From Panicum virgatum (taxonomy: Eukaryota; Streptophyta; Magnoliopsida; Poales; Poaceae), in assembly GCF_016808335.1 (NCBI RefSeq), contig NC_053138.1, positions 56,078,951 through 56,142,950 on the forward strand: 64,000 nucleotides of DNA. The letters run 5' to 3'. This document shows, piece by piece, positions 10,019 through 22,400 of the stretch. The notes beneath the pieces are model-generated. The model saw nothing but the letters and a program-made list of their open reading frames with translations. It was not told the DNA's origin and made no database searches. Numbering within the stretch: position 1 is the stretch's first letter; every line of letters begins with the position of its first letter. A program made the position numbers and the translations under genes.

Positions 10019-11441
10019 TGTTGGCGCTCCTTAAGTATCCATTTTATCCCCTGTTTAACTTTGATAATGGCATGAATTTAATATCAAAATCACTAACCAT
10101 CCTAACCTCGGCCCAATTATTGGTCGTTTTCACGTTTGCACATATATTTTGGAGGTACTTCGTTTTTGCAGGTTTTTGACCAATTTTGGAGCATGAAATG
10201 GCGAGGCCCACGATCACGCGATGACACGAAGAATGACGAAGGCCAAAGCCCGAACAAAGGATCGAAGGCCATGATGATTAGAGGCCCATTCATGCACATC
10301 CACCCTCCAATGAAGCCCAAAAGACAAAGCCCACAAGATAAGATTGAGATGCTTCGGGGCTAAGCAAAGCAAAGAGATATTTAAGGAAGGATTTTCCATC
10401 CTATCCTTCTTCTCGGAGAAATCTCGAAGATAACGACGTCTAAAGGGGTGCAATCGTGAAAGACATAAATTCTAGAAGATTCCAGGAGACTTGGGGAGAA
10501 AGTTGAGCACCAGCCGGCGAAGGAAAGACCCAGGCCGGCCGGCCTAGGCTCATTGGGCCGGCCGGCCCAGCCTGTTTTTAGGTTGGTTCGACCTCCCCTT
10601 TGACCGAGGGTTCCCTGAGGCTATTTAAAGACCCCTTCCCAAGGTTCACGGAGAGAGCAATTCGGGAGACGACGCCAAGGAGCAGAGAAGATAGAGGGAC
10701 ACCTCTCGGAGAGCCGAGGGTCGTGCTAGTTGTCTAGGGTTTGCCCTAGCCGACGTGGGAACCTTGCAAGGAAGACCACGTTGGAGTTCTGGAGCTAGGA
10801 TTATCAAGATCAAGGTAGGGCCCCGGTTGTGACCTTGTGATGTACTATCATTCATGGTGAAGTTATTTGTGTTTCCGAATGTTTAGCGACCATGTTCTCC
10901 TCTTTCGATTTCGTTCTTTTCTTTGGGTTCGCTTCATCTTAGATCTATTATCGAGATAGATCACTTAGCATGATCTTGTAGTCATGGTGGCTAGAGGTTC
11001 ATGGCGGAACTACCAAAGTGAGTTCGACTTGCTTCAGGGTATCCCGTTGAAAAGGGGGGCGTCGTGACAGGCCGTCTCCACAGAGTATAGGTTGGGTATC
11101 GAGGGATCGGATTGGAGATTTTGGGGTTAAAGAGGCTTTTCATTGAGATTCACATCTATCTTACTTCACTTTATCTAGCTGGAACTACAACATATGCATG
11201 ATCTAGGTGATCTAGATTGGTTATCTCTAACTTTCTCTTGCTACCTTCGGTGTTTGTCGTGTTTTTAGTAGATTAGATTCGTTTTCACCATCTCACATAA
11301 AGGAATCTCTATGCTAGTAGATTGTTTCTTGTCTCTTTGGTTCCGTGGATTGATAAGCCTTGGGGGAATACTCTGAGGGAAAAGCTACACGAAACCGTGC
11401 GCTTGCGGTATATAAATCGGGGGCGCTAAGGAGCATCAACA
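10019..11441 (+). repeat. Athila-like copy 1, 5' LTR
   Basis: 1423 bp with TG...CA ends and imperfect inverted termini (TGTTGGCGCTCC / GGAGCATCAACA). A GGCCGGCC palindrome pair sits at 10532-10572 and a TATA-like CTATTTAAAG at 10621. Related LTRs are at 34619-35756 (with 19212-19494), 44447-45823, 51620-53145 and 56770-58190. Confidence 0.92.
10532..10572. promoter_or_regulatory. Paired GGCCGGCCGGCC palindromes upstream of the LTR TATA-like box
   Basis: Two perfect GC palindromes (AGGCCGGCCGGCCT and GGGCCGGCCGGCCC) are separated by about ten bases, followed some 50 bp later by CTATTTAAAG (10621-10630). The arrangement recurs in every LTR copy of the family, with a better TATA (CTTATAAATAGC) in the minus-strand copy, complement at about 45213-45224. 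Similar motifs occur internally at 15404-15418 and 18199-18235. A promoter role is inference. Confidence 0.6.
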
Positions 11442-11449
11442 AGCTTTTC

Positions 11450-11467
11450 TGGCGCCGCTGCCGGGGA
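11450..11467 (+). other. Primer binding site (tRNA-Asp), Athila-like copy 1
   Basis: TGGCGCCGCTGCCGGGGA lies eight bases after the LTR. It is complementary to the plant tRNA-Asp 3' end with one mismatch (C at the ninth base). Athila-lineage elements commonly use tRNA-Asp. Confidence 0.85.
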
Positions 11468-11717
11468 ACCATCGATTTAAGATCCAATCTTACTTGCATT
11501 CGTAAATATTTCATGATTTTTTTTTCTTTTTGACTTTTTTTAGATCTCTTATTTTTTTTGTGCTAACTAAAAAAAACAGATCTATTCCATGAAAATCAAT
11601 CTAATCTAGAGTTTTCTTTATTTTTGCTTTATTTTTCTTTTATGTTTTAGATCTTGTATATTCATCTTTTAGATCTCGTATATATTTTTCTTTTTTTTCA
11701 CTAACCCCTAACAGGAG

Positions 11718-14234
11718 ATGGACGGGAGCCTCTCCAACAAACCCGAAAATTTTGTGGATGATCCAGAAAAAATTTACAGGCAAAGGAGACGAGAAGCACG
11801 ATCAAAGAAGCCGGAACTAGTAGATCCAAAAGTTGAAGCCGACGGTTCATCGTCTTCACCTCAAGCAACTCCACCAACAAGTCCAAAGGAGGCATCACTT
11901 CACCAAGGGATGGCGCTACCGGAGCCGGAGCGTACGATCGGAGAGCTATGCACTCCGGACGTTCGGGACTTGCCGATGTAAAATCTCGACAACATCGGAG
12001 TTCCATTCGAGATCAAGACTTCAATCATAAGGATGGTGCAAAGCTCGCCCTTCACTGGAAAAGAAGACGCTAATCTACATCTTCAAGCGTTCCTCCAACT
12101 ATGCCGCACCTTCGACATGCAAGGGATGACTCAAGATCAAATAAGAGCGAGGCTCTTTCCATTCTCTCTACTTGGGAGAGCGCTGCAATGGTTTCATTCT
12201 CTACCACCGCACACGGTGCAAAATTGGGAGTCCTTGATGAAAGAATTCATGACGGAGTTCTACTCGCCGGGTAAGACCCAGATTCTGCGCAACAAGATTG
12301 CAACATTCGCGCAAGCCCCGACAGAGACTATTGCCGAAGCCTATGAGCGCTTCAACGACTACATCCGTGCCGTACCTCATCACAAGTTCTCAAGGGAGGA
12401 TGTGGTCCAGAAGTTCTATCAAGGCCTCACTACTGCATCAAGGGGGATCATTGACGCATCGGCCGGAGGCTCTATCATTGAACTCACGCCTACTCAACTT
12501 TTCAAACTATTCAAGAAGGTGGCGGACAATGACGCATGGGCATCATCGGGGCGCCTGCAACCACTCCAAGCCATGGGCGCCGCGAAGAGTGTATTACAAG
12601 TGGAATGCGAAGAAGTGCTAGAAGGGAAGATCGACTCGCTCATGAGAAGGTTGGAGAAGATGGAAGTGGAAAAGAGAGAAGCCCAAGCTATCGATTTGAA
12701 GGCAGCCGAAGCAAGGTCTACATGTGAAGAATGTGGAGAGTACGGCCATGTACAAAAGAATTGCCCGGAGGAAGCCAAGATGCTCGATTACATGAAGAAG
12801 GGAGAATGGATTCCGCCGACCAACTTCCGCTACGGGCAAGGTAGACCCCAATTTAATGCAAGCTCTTCCATTCAAAACTCGGTGCCTCTTCGTATACAAT
12901 TGAAGGAGTTTATGGAGGAGCAAGGCAAGATCAACAAGGACACCGTCACCAAGTTCAAGGCTATGAACAAGATCTTGGAGAACATTGATGACAAGGTGAC
13001 GGAGGTCGGGAGCTCTAATCTTCAAGTACTCAACATGATGAAGATGCTAGAAACACAAGTAGCCCAGCTCGCCGGACGCCTATCTAGCAACGAAGGAAAA
13101 TTACCCGGGCAACCTCAAAGTCCGGAGACGACTAAGGCAATTCAAACTCGCTCGGGAATGGAGACCGAAGAACCCGAACATGCAGTGGGAGCAAGGAAGC
13201 CTAAGCCAAGAGTTGAAGTGGAGACCATCATCAAGGAGAAGGCACCTACTCCTATGCCAGAGATAGTCACCGAAGAGCCGGAGTTTGAGCTAGATGATAT
13301 AGACACCAAGATTCTACCGCCAAGGCCACGATACCGCAAAGGTAAACACGAAGATGAGCAATTCAACAAATTTGTTGAGATGGTACGCAGGTTGAGCATC
13401 AATATGCCGCTCTTGGACGCTCTACAAGTTCCGACGTATTCTCGCTACTTCAAAGACATCATGGGAAACAAGCGCGAGATACTGCCAAGCACTGTCAAGC
13501 TAACTGAGGAATGCAGCGCGACAATCGCTAATGAAGCTCCAGAAAAGAAGAGGGACCCCGGATGTCCTACCATCCCGTGTTCCATTGGATCTCTTATGTT
13601 CGAAAGAGCACTTTGTGATCTCGGTGCAAGTGTGAGCGTCATGCCAAAGAATGTGTTCGAGAAGCTATGCTTACCGGAGCTGGAACCCACCGCCATGTGC
13701 CTAGAGTTAGCGGACAATTCCGTTCGCTATCCTTTGGGAATCGCCGAAGACGTGCCCGTGAAGATTGGAGAACGCTTAATCCCCGTTGACTTTGTGATTC
13801 TCGATATGGGAGAAGGGAGCAAGGCGCCTCTCATACTTGGGAGGCCTTTCCTCAAGACCGCAAGGGCAAACATCGACGTTGGCAAGGGGGAGATAAAGTT
13901 CGACATCAATGGCACCACAAGCGAATTCAAGTTTCGTCCACGCCTCGAGGTATGCAACATGATTAATGTTAAATATGTTCCGCCTCACCGCCATGTCACA
14001 GAGGAGAAGCCAAAGAAAGAAGAGGAGCCGAACAAGAAGGAAGCGAAGAAGGAGATAGAAGTCGTCGCGTCCATCGCGACAAAGAAGATCGTTGCACCCG
14101 TCAAGAAGAAAGCTAAAAGCCCGCCTGTGAAGACCAAAAAGACGACTAACGTAGAAGACAAACCCGCACCAAGGATTGCGCGGAAGTGGGTACCCAAGAC
14201 TGCAACGCCATCATCGAGCGTTGGTCCGAAGTGA
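11718..14234 (+). pseudogene. gag: Athila-like gag-protease polyprotein with one premature stop
   Basis: The frame opens at ATG 11718, is broken by TAA at 11979 (aligned with CAA in what I recall of relatives), and continues in the same frame from 11982 to 14234. It carries the gypsy Gag core (ALQWFHSLPPHTVQNW, then EFMTEFYSPGKT), a CCHC knuckle (CEECGEYGHVQKNC, about 230 codons after the stop), and a retroviral-type protease. The active site reads ALCDLGASVSVMP, with the flap-side ILGRPFL further on. DLGAS in place of DTGAS is normal for Athila. A Lys-rich tail ends the protein. No RT follows, so this copy makes structural protein at most. Confidence 0.9.
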
Positions 14235-14285
14235 AGAAGAAGAAAGTCTAGCTGTAGACTATAAACGAAGCGCTTTGCGGGAAGC

Positions 14286-14409
14286 AACCCGTTCGTCGAG
14301 TCAAGAATAAAGCTGCCGGGAGTTCAACCCGTTCGTCGAGTCAAGAATAAAGCTGCCGGGAGTTCAACCCGTTCGTCGAGTCAAGAATAAGCTGCCGGGA
14401 GGACAACCC
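14286..14409 (+). repeat. Three tandem 40-bp repeats after gag-protease
   Basis: The unit AACCCGTTCGTCGAGTCAAG... is repeated with period 40, 40 and 39, starting 52 bp after the gag stop. Each unit contains GCCGGGAG...AACCCG, which can pair as a short stem. A single related segment (GCGGGAGGCAACCC on the minus strand) occurs in the coding-free copy at about 49725-49740. Confidence 0.85.
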
Positions 14410-15673
14410 GTGAAAAGTTTAGGTAAGTGAGTCGAGAATTTTGCTACGCAAGGACATGATATACTTTTGAACAATTGGTCGTTCGGTCGAACAATTCAAT
14501 TTGGATTTTATTCGCTCGGTCATTCCAATGTTATTTCTTATTTTAAACCAATGACATGAGCCATCCTAAGATTTATTTGCCTCTTCTTGAGAAAGCCACA
14601 TCCAAAATTCCATACCTATTTTTGGCGACCGTCCTCTCCATGACGGCCGGACCAAGTTGAGTTAAAACACACGAGTAGAGCCGCGCTATGTTACTTAAAT
14701 TCTTGATGCGTAGGTTCACACAAACATAGAGAGAATTTTCAGTTTCATTATCATAGGACTAGAATTTTCCTAACCTTAATTATTCTCTTTTTCAAAATTC
14801 TCTCTCACTTTGGCAAAAATTAGAACCTAAACCCAAGACCCACGGTTGAATTCGAGATTGTTCGCTATCGATTCATGAAAGTGAACGGTTCCGGTGCAAC
14901 CAAAATTAACGTAGTCGGGAAATATTTTTCGACTTACAAATGTAAAGATGTTTCAATTCCCCTCTAATTATTCATTTAAACTCATTGCATGCTTTGAGTC
15001 AATTCTGAAATTTCGAAGTTAGAGGAGGATTAAACATCTAAGCATGATTTGGAAAGGGTTTATGTGCTTGATTAACATCCATTGATCAAAGTGAGTTCAC
15101 GGGAAAGAGTTGTGCTCTCTACCTACCACCACATGCAAATGATTCAAAGGAGGGGGCAGCTATGCATGGGAAGGACAAGTGATTTTCAGCAAAGATGGCA
15201 CCATGTGATGAATGATTAAGCATGGGACAAGGTGAATGACACAAAGTGGAGAAATAATGTTGCAAGTGGACATCAAAGGCAAAGAAGGAGTGGTTCACAT
15301 GATTTGGGCGGTGCAAAGCATACAAGATGTACTGGACAGAAGCAAATAATTGCACCAGGAATCCACCAGAGAAAATTGAAGTGGAGAAGAGGGAAAAACA
15401 CCCTAGGCCGGCCGGCCTGGCCCCTATTTATGCCCTCTGGTGCTCCCCTTTGGCAGGTATGCTCCTCACTCATTTCCTTGCTTATGTTCTTCAAGTTCTT
15501 TGCCCAGAAACATCAGTTAGAGCCCTGAAAAATTCGTCCACCAAAATCTACTCCAAAAATCTCAAAAAATTCACCACAATTCCTAGTTTGTTCCACTCTT
15601 CGATATATTGTTCTCCCGCCGGCAAGAAACCCCCGGTGTGTTAGTTTTTGAGTGTGTGCAGCAAGGAGTCACC
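14410..15673. other. Non-coding spacer where pol would be expected
   Basis: About 1.26 kb with no RT, RNase H or integrase motif in any frame. It is AT-rich, with a GGCCGGCC palindrome at 15404-15418. In an autonomous Athila element several kilobases of pol would lie here. Confidence 0.75.
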
Positions 15674-17332
15674 ATGAGTGGCCTCATGAAGTTCATCGCC
15701 GGGAGGAGAAGGACACGTTCATCAACATCCGACGCATCGGCAAGTTCTTCGCGGAGGCACTCGGTCTCCGAGTCTCTGCGGAGCATGGAGGAAGACAACC
15801 CCGCACCGAGGAGCGACATGTTGCTCCTTGGTGGGATGAGAGACCCGAGAAGCTCCTCCATGAGATTCACCGAAGGGATGCCACCTCCTCCACGGCGTTC
15901 GACAAGGTCATCCGCACCACCACCATACAAGCCCAAGAATTCAGAATATGGGTTTATTATCTTGTCGAAGGAAGAAGAAGAAAGGCTCAAGTTCATGAAG
16001 GGAAGACTACGAGCAAATTATGATTTTGATGATGAAGCATTGGTGAAGCTGGGATTTCATCATGACATCTATGAGCTATTGGAGAACATCGGTTGGAAGC
16101 TATTTTCCGACGGTGTCACGGTTGATATGCAAGAAGAAGTGGCTCTTGAGATGTTCATGACATTAGAAAAATCAACGGAAGTGGTGGATGGTGAAGAAGT
16201 TTCATGTCTGAAATTTAGGCTCAAGAATGAAGAGAAAATAATCACCTATGGTGAAATAGGAAGCTTGCTCGGATTCAAAAATAATGCATATGAAATGGTG
16301 CAAGTTGAAGATGGAGAGCTTGATGAATTTTGGACAAAAATAGCAAAAGATGTCAACCGCCAAAGAAAGAATATAAGTAATGTTACCCTCCAAATATTCC
16401 ACTCTTGGTTGAGCAAAAGAATTCTCGGGAGGATGAGAGAATCGAAGGTCACCGACCAAGAATTAAATTGGATGTATGCTGCATTGGTGAAGAAGCAAGT
16501 AATTGATCCCACCAACATCATGGTTGAAAGGTGGCTTTGTGAAGTATCATCCGGCACAGGAGAAGTTGGTTCGGGATGTTATCTCACAATGATAGCCCGA
16601 GCAATGAATCCGAGGTTACGAGTGATCCAAAAATTTTATGTCCCGGGAAGAGATATTGGGATTGATCATTTGAGGCAAGGCCATTATATCGGAGGAGATG
16701 AAAAGAAGGGATTTACTATTTCTGAGATGGATATTTCCCTCCCCGATCAAAGGCTGAAATTATTTGCAAGAGGGAGGACTGATTGGCGAGTTGAAAATAT
16801 TAGAAAAAAGGTGAAGAAATCAAAAATAGGAAGGTTAATTGAAGGGACATCGGCATCGGCACATCAAGAAGACTTGGAAGTAAATCTTCCACCGCCAAGT
16901 TCTGCTTATTGGAGAAATGAATTTCAAGGTGCATCAAGTGGACAGGGATACCCGCAAGGATGGACGAGTCAATGGGAAGGAAGCCAAGAACAAGCATGGG
17001 GGCACGCTGCGGTGGCACCCCCACCATTTAGCAACTACGGATGCCCACCCTCGTCATATCAAGGAGAGATGCCCGACCCGTCATTTGGAGCACAATATTT
17101 TGACCTCCCTCAACCAGAACAAGGAATGAGAATTATGGGTGCTTATACGAGAAGAAATATGGAAGATATAGATGCCATCCGGAGGCATACAACCCAACTA
17201 GAAGATGGAACTGCAGGAATTGCATATCAAATGGGACTTCTAGGTCTGTCGCCACCGGAACAATTTAATGGAGGAACATTTCAGCAGTATTATGATCAAG
17301 GATACAACGCAAGAGCCAATCAAGGAGATTGA
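15674..17332 (+). CDS. ATHILA ORF-1-type protein of the Athila-like element
   Basis: 552 codons from ATG 15674 (context ACCATGAGT, preferred over the upstream Met at 15608). The N-terminal 100 residues are Ser/Arg-rich. The central segment (NSEYGFIILSKEEEERLKFM, then the YGEIGSLLGF region and DQELNWMYAAL) is like the ATHILA ORF-1 family of plant retroelements. The C-terminus is Gln/Gly/Pro-rich and low in complexity. The function is unknown: the position is that of an env in retroviruses, but I see no signal peptide or membrane segment. The frame is uninterrupted. A partial copy with about 16 amino-acid changes is at 54075-54911. Confidence 0.78.
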   Translation: MSGLMKFIAGRRRTRSSTSDASASSSRRHSVSESLRSMEEDNPAPRSDMLLLGGMRDPRSSSMRFTEGMPPPPRRSTRSSAPPPYKPKNSEYGFIILSKEEEERLKFMKGRLRANYDFDDEALVKLGFHHDIYELLENIGWKLFSDGVTVDMQEEVALEMFMTLEKSTEVVDGEEVSCLKFRLKNEEKIITYGEIGSLLGFKNNAYEMVQVEDGELDEFWTKIAKDVNRQRKNISNVTLQIFHSWLSKRILGRMRESKVTDQELNWMYAALVKKQVIDPTNIMVERWLCEVSSGTGEVGSGCYLTMIARAMNPRLRVIQKFYVPGRDIGIDHLRQGHYIGGDEKKGFTISEMDISLPDQRLKLFARGRTDWRVENIRKKVKKSKIGRLIEGTSASAHQEDLEVNLPPPSSAYWRNEFQGASSGQGYPQGWTSQWEGSQEQAWGHAAVAPPPFSNYGCPPSSYQGEMPDPSFGAQYFDLPQPEQGMRIMGAYTRRNMEDIDAIRRHTTQLEDGTAGIAYQMGLLGLSPPEQFNGGTFQQYYDQGYNARANQGD

Positions 17333-19199
17333 TCGACGGCATGACCATGAACAAAATGCTCGCACGTGTGGTTTAGATTTTCTATTTCTTTTCATTCATT
17401 TTCAGCATGTGTGCAAGCTTGTGTGTGCGTAGCAATTTTCTATTTTATTTATTTCAGCATGTGTGCAATTTGTTTTCTTTTGTCTTCATCACCATGATAA
17501 ATAAATGCATCACCCACGCTTTAATGTTATGGTTAGTAATGATGATAGAAAGTTTGTGCCATGTTAAAATATGATGATCGTTGCCACTTTGTCTACTTTC
17601 TTGTGCTTGGTTTATGCATGATTAAACTAATACTCTCTCTAACATGATCTGAAAATTAATTAAATGCCGGCTAATTCAATTGTGGAGGTTATGATAAATT
17701 AGGACCCATATCTTTTACTCTTGCTCTCTTACTTAAGCTTGTCAAGGAAAATTTAATTTGGATTTAATTTTGAGCTAACCTTGTCAATGATACCTTTTGC
17801 ATTTGCTCTACCCTTCTACAAGCTTAAATGATATATCATAAAAACCTTAGAGCAAGAATTATTTTTAGGTGAATTAATTCAGGATTTATCTTCTTTGGTA
17901 CGAGACTAAGAAGTTGACCATTCCATATTTTTGCGTACCTATCTTTTGCTAGCCATTCTATCCATGCATTGTGAGTTTCTATACCGGGAACATCGCAAAC
18001 CTCGCTGGATATCCACCCTTAACCAAAAACATCTTTTTGTGAAACACCTCCTTGACCACAACCTATATATATTGAGTATATATTTATTTCGACGGCAAAA
18101 CAGTGGAATCAAGAGCAGTATTCAGTAAAACATAAGCTTGGGAAGCATCAAAGAGTTCGCAGAAGAAAAAACCGAAGAAGTGGAGGCCTACAGGCAGTAG
18201 GCCGGCCGGCTCAACACCCCTAGGCCGGCCGGCCTGCCCCTTTTCCTCCTCTGTTGGCTTCAATCTTTCACGAGGAGATGCTCCCTTAAATTCCAAAGTT
18301 ATGTCCAGAGAATTGATAGAAGTTTTATGCACTCACTCCATCAAGTTATCATCACTTCATTGCTTGAGGACAAGCAAACGTTCAAGCATGGGGGGAGGTG
18401 GAGTAAGTGCATTGTGTTGCCAATGGTTCTGAGGAGCAAAAAGAAAGAAAAAAAAGAAGAAAAGAAAGAAAGAAAAAAAAGAGGAAGAAAGAAAAAAACG
18501 AAATAAATAATGATGAAAAGCTCCTCGGTTCCGTTTGCTTCATTAAACTCCAGGTACTTTGAAGATTATTCTATACTCAATTATTCCAACCATGTGCAAT
18601 CCGATAACAAGGACTTCAGTCGTGCCTTGGGATCAATCGTTGCCATTTGCACATGTCCACCATCTAAAGTGTGTGTTCCATTCTCTCCCTCTCCACAAAG
18701 AAATTATTTTCCAATGGTCTTTTTGACGAGTCTCGGTAAATCCATAAGAAGGATTTCTTGTTTTGATAATATCTTGATTATAATATCTTTTGTTAGGACT
18801 AACCTTTCCACAGCTCCAGATAAAGCCTCACATATACATATGAGAGAAAGAAAGGAGAGAGTTCTAGCAAGTTTGAGAGACAAGATGAGCGGAGAGTTTC
18901 CATGAGCAAATTGCAATGAGGTTGAATTATTGATCTTGGTTTAGCATTACTTATGGAACTTACTTTCTTACTCCTGAGACTTGTTTAATTTTGAGAGCAT
19001 GTGCTTAATAATTGTGGGGAAGCATTTAACTTGTATCTACCTTCCACATTGAAAAAGCTGGGTACAACTTGAACTAATAAATACAAAATATTTTTTGGGA
19101 GCATTGTGTTTTCTCGTGTATGATCAAGTGCAGGGATTGGACACTGAAAGGTAGTGCTAATTTTTATCAAAGACTTACTCGAGGACGAGCAAGGTTTAA
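17333..19199. other. Non-coding 3' region of Athila-like copy 1
   Basis: No gene is visible. It includes paired GGCCGGCC palindromes (18199-18235), a first polypurine tract (18385-18403), an A/G-only run (about 18437-18497) and stretches nearly identical to the same part of copy 4 (54912-56757). Confidence 0.7.
18385..18403 (+). other. Internal polypurine-tract-like motif
   Basis: AGCATGGGGGGAGGTGGAG, preceded by GAGGACAAGCAA...TTCAAGC. It repeats the motif next to the 3' LTR (GAGGACGAGCAAGGTTTAAGCATGGGGGGAA, seen at 19181-19211) about 810 bp upstream. The pair is kept in copies 3 and 4. Confidence 0.65.
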
Positions 19200-19211
19200 G
19201 CATGGGGGGAA
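19200..19211 (+). other. Polypurine tract before the 3' LTR, Athila-like copy 1
   Basis: GCATGGGGGGAA abuts the 3' LTR start TGTTGGCG, the standard place for plus-strand priming. Confidence 0.85.
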
Positions 19212-19494
19212 TGTTGGCGCTCCTTAAGTATCCATTTTATCCCCTGTTTAACTTTGATAATGGCATGAATTTAATATCAAAATCACTAACCATCCTAACC
19301 TCGGCCCAATTATTGGTCGTTTTCACGTTTGCACATATATTTTGGAGGTACTTCGTTTTTGCAGGTTTTTGACCAATTTTGGAGCATGAAATGGCGAGGC
19401 CCACGATCACGCGATGACACGAAGAATGACGAAGGCCAAAGCCCGAACAAAGGATCGAAGGCCATGATGATTAGAGGTCCATTCATGCACATCC
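19212..19494 (+). repeat. Athila-like copy 1, 3' LTR, first part
   Basis: It matches the first 283 bp of the 5' LTR at 10019, then is interrupted by the Tekay element after the duplicated bases CATCC. It resumes at 34619. Confidence 0.93.
19490..19494. repeat. Target-site duplication CATCC, left copy
   Basis: It is repeated at 34614-34618. The uninterrupted site GCACATCCACCC is present in the other Athila-like LTRs, for example near 10297. Confidence 0.9.
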
Positions 19495-22400
19495 TATGGC
19501 AGAACCGCCTAAATTATCCCGGCTCAAGTGCGTAAACTATCACCATAAAGGCAACATTAGCTTAAACGCACTTCAAACGGAACAATTTTTTTTTGGTCTG
19601 TCGGGTAACGTCCCGATACAACCACCGATTCTCGGATCGAACAAGCATACCCCGCACGAAGGCGAGTTCAGAGATATTACAACCACAATTTTACAACTCA
19701 GGCATAAAAATGATTACAAACCAGTTAAACACATTATTACAAAGCCAACTTAAATAACAGTTATACAAGCTATGATTATAAGTTCAGAGTCTAAACAGCG
19801 GAAGATGAAACACGATGACTACAACACGTCGCAAAAGCATACCAAGCTAGCCCAAGCATGGTATCACTCGTCATAGTCATTGCCGGCCGAAGACGTATCC
19901 CACTCTACGGACCAGCCAGGAGGCAACGAGCAAGGATAGGTCAAACTAGCGATCTGATCCTCAAAACTCATACCTGAAAAAGAGTTTCAACAGCAAGGCT
20001 GAGTATTCTAATACTCAGCAAGACTTAACCGACAACGGGTATAAGTAGCCCACTTTAACTAGACTATGCAAGGCTTTGTGAGGCTCTGGTTTTCCTTTTT
20101 GCTGAAAAGCAATAAAGAGTATGTCCTTACTTTCAAGTTTTAGCTTCAAGATTCTAGTTGATTAACCATTCTATGTAAGCATCTACTATCCAATCATGGT
20201 GGAACTTATAAGCAAACATCGAGATTAATAAGAATATTGTTGCTCTTATTACTCTGTGTGGCAAAGAGATCAAGCAGTCTCATTTCATCGTGAGAGGCGG
20301 ACGATTCTGAATCGAAATTCAACCTTGCAAGGGTAACCTAGCACACACGTCTGGAATACCGTCGGGTCATTCCCAAACAACCGTTAACCTTTCTTTCCGG
20401 CTTGTGGATAGTGCCACTCTCCCCGACTACAGGGCTCCAAGGCCGAACCTTGTCCCTAGAAGTCGTAGTGTTGCGCAACATATAATAAAACCTATCCCTA
20501 CTGAGAGAGTGGGAGGTATATCCACTCCCCGGTCCAATCGGCTACTAGGCTTGCCGCGTACCATATTTACGGCATGTGACTAGTACTTTCAAAAACTTAA
20601 CCAGCACTACCACACACCGCGACCTTAGCAAGTTCATCAACACAGACGGGGTCTCACATAGGACATGATATCGAACACAACCCCGTCCGTCGTCCTTATA
20701 TTGATAACAGAAAGTAAACAAGCAATTCCTATAAAGCTCGCGAGTGACAGGCAATCACTCGACTTTTACCGTTCCTATAAGCTTAGCAATTACTCGAACT
20801 CAAGTCTAGTGTTCAGTACATAGGTTCCTAGGATCATGCATCTAGGGTTTCAATCCAAATCCTAAGAACTGTAAATGCACAAGTAAGTAATAATACAGTA
20901 AATGAAATTAATTTGAAGTATAGGTTGTGTCCGGGGCTTGCCTTCTCGATAATTGCTAACTATTTCAGCTCTAGGCTCTTCCGAACTTTGGTCCGGGGCT
21001 TCAGTTAGTTCCGCAGTGTTCACTTGAGCTTCGAGATCACCTCCGTCAGATTCCGGGATCAGCTCGTACGTCCCGTCCGACAAAGTAGTCGTATCTATAT
21101 GTAATGCAAGAACAATATTAAAAACACACATGGGCAATTGTTTATAGAGTAGTTAAATAACAAATCTAACTACACAAGGCATCATGATCAACAGCACAAA
21201 TGAAGTTGACTAACTTCATAAACAAGTGGGGTGATTTCCTATACAATTAAGTCATGGTTTGCAAAAAAATCAACAACTCAGAGTACAAATAGTAATAAAT
21301 TCTACCAAAATTACACTAAACAGAACATGAACAAAGTAATCTACCCTGTAAAATTCATGCCAAGACATGTAACCATTTAATCCCAATAAATCATTTATGC
21401 AGGCAACACCTAATACAAGCTCGAATTATACAGATCAAACTAGAGCCAAAAAGAAGCTCAAAATTTAACAGGAGATCTACAAAGGGATGATTTATCTACT
21501 GTGAATTTTTCATGATTTTATCTATACGGAATTAATTCTGAGAAAATAAACAAAACAGACATCAGTTTAGAAAGATTCAATTTTAGCTCCTGTTCTAGCC
21601 ATTAACTGATGCTCAAACTTACTGGACAAGTTAAGATATTCTAGATGAACACTCAGGAATATTTTCAGGATTTAACAAGAAAAGAAACTATTTATCATAA
21701 ATAAAGTATACTAAACAAGGAGTAAATCAAATAAATAGCTACAACAAAGAACTGACCATGAAATTTTTATAGCAAAGCTAGTGTAACAAGAGTAAACTAC
21801 CACCAATATTTCAGAGCAATATCAGCTTTCAAGTATCACATAAGAAAAAGATTAAAGAACTAGTATTTATACACCTAGTAACACAAAACAAAATCTACAG
21901 CAAAAACTTGCAACTAAAGCCTAACATATTATGGTTCTAATGCATAGAGCTCTTCAAGAGGATTCCAAAACATCAAGATTTGCTAATTTACGAATTTTCT
22001 ACGAATTGATATTGAATTTCAAAGATCACTGAAAAACATTGCAAACCAGTCCCTAAGGCACTATTGCAATGAGTCACTGACATCGCAGATAACCCCCTAG
22101 GCTTTCTCAAATTCAAGCACGCGGTCCTTGGGTCGGGTCAGAGAGGGGAGGCGAGGTTTGACCGGCCGTTTCCCGGCGAGGGGCTCACCGGCGGCGAGGG
22201 TGGAGGGGTGCGTGAGCTTCACGGGTGCAAGGCGCACCTCTGGGTGTCCTAGGGTTGCGGGGAGAGGCTCGGAAGCGACGGCTCGGCGGAGCAGGGCGGG
22301 TCGGTGGCGGAGGCGAGCGACGGCGAGGGTGCTCCGGTGAGGATTGGGCGAGGGGAAACGGTCTGGGAGTTGCGCGAGGGTGAGGCGCGGCTAATGGTGG

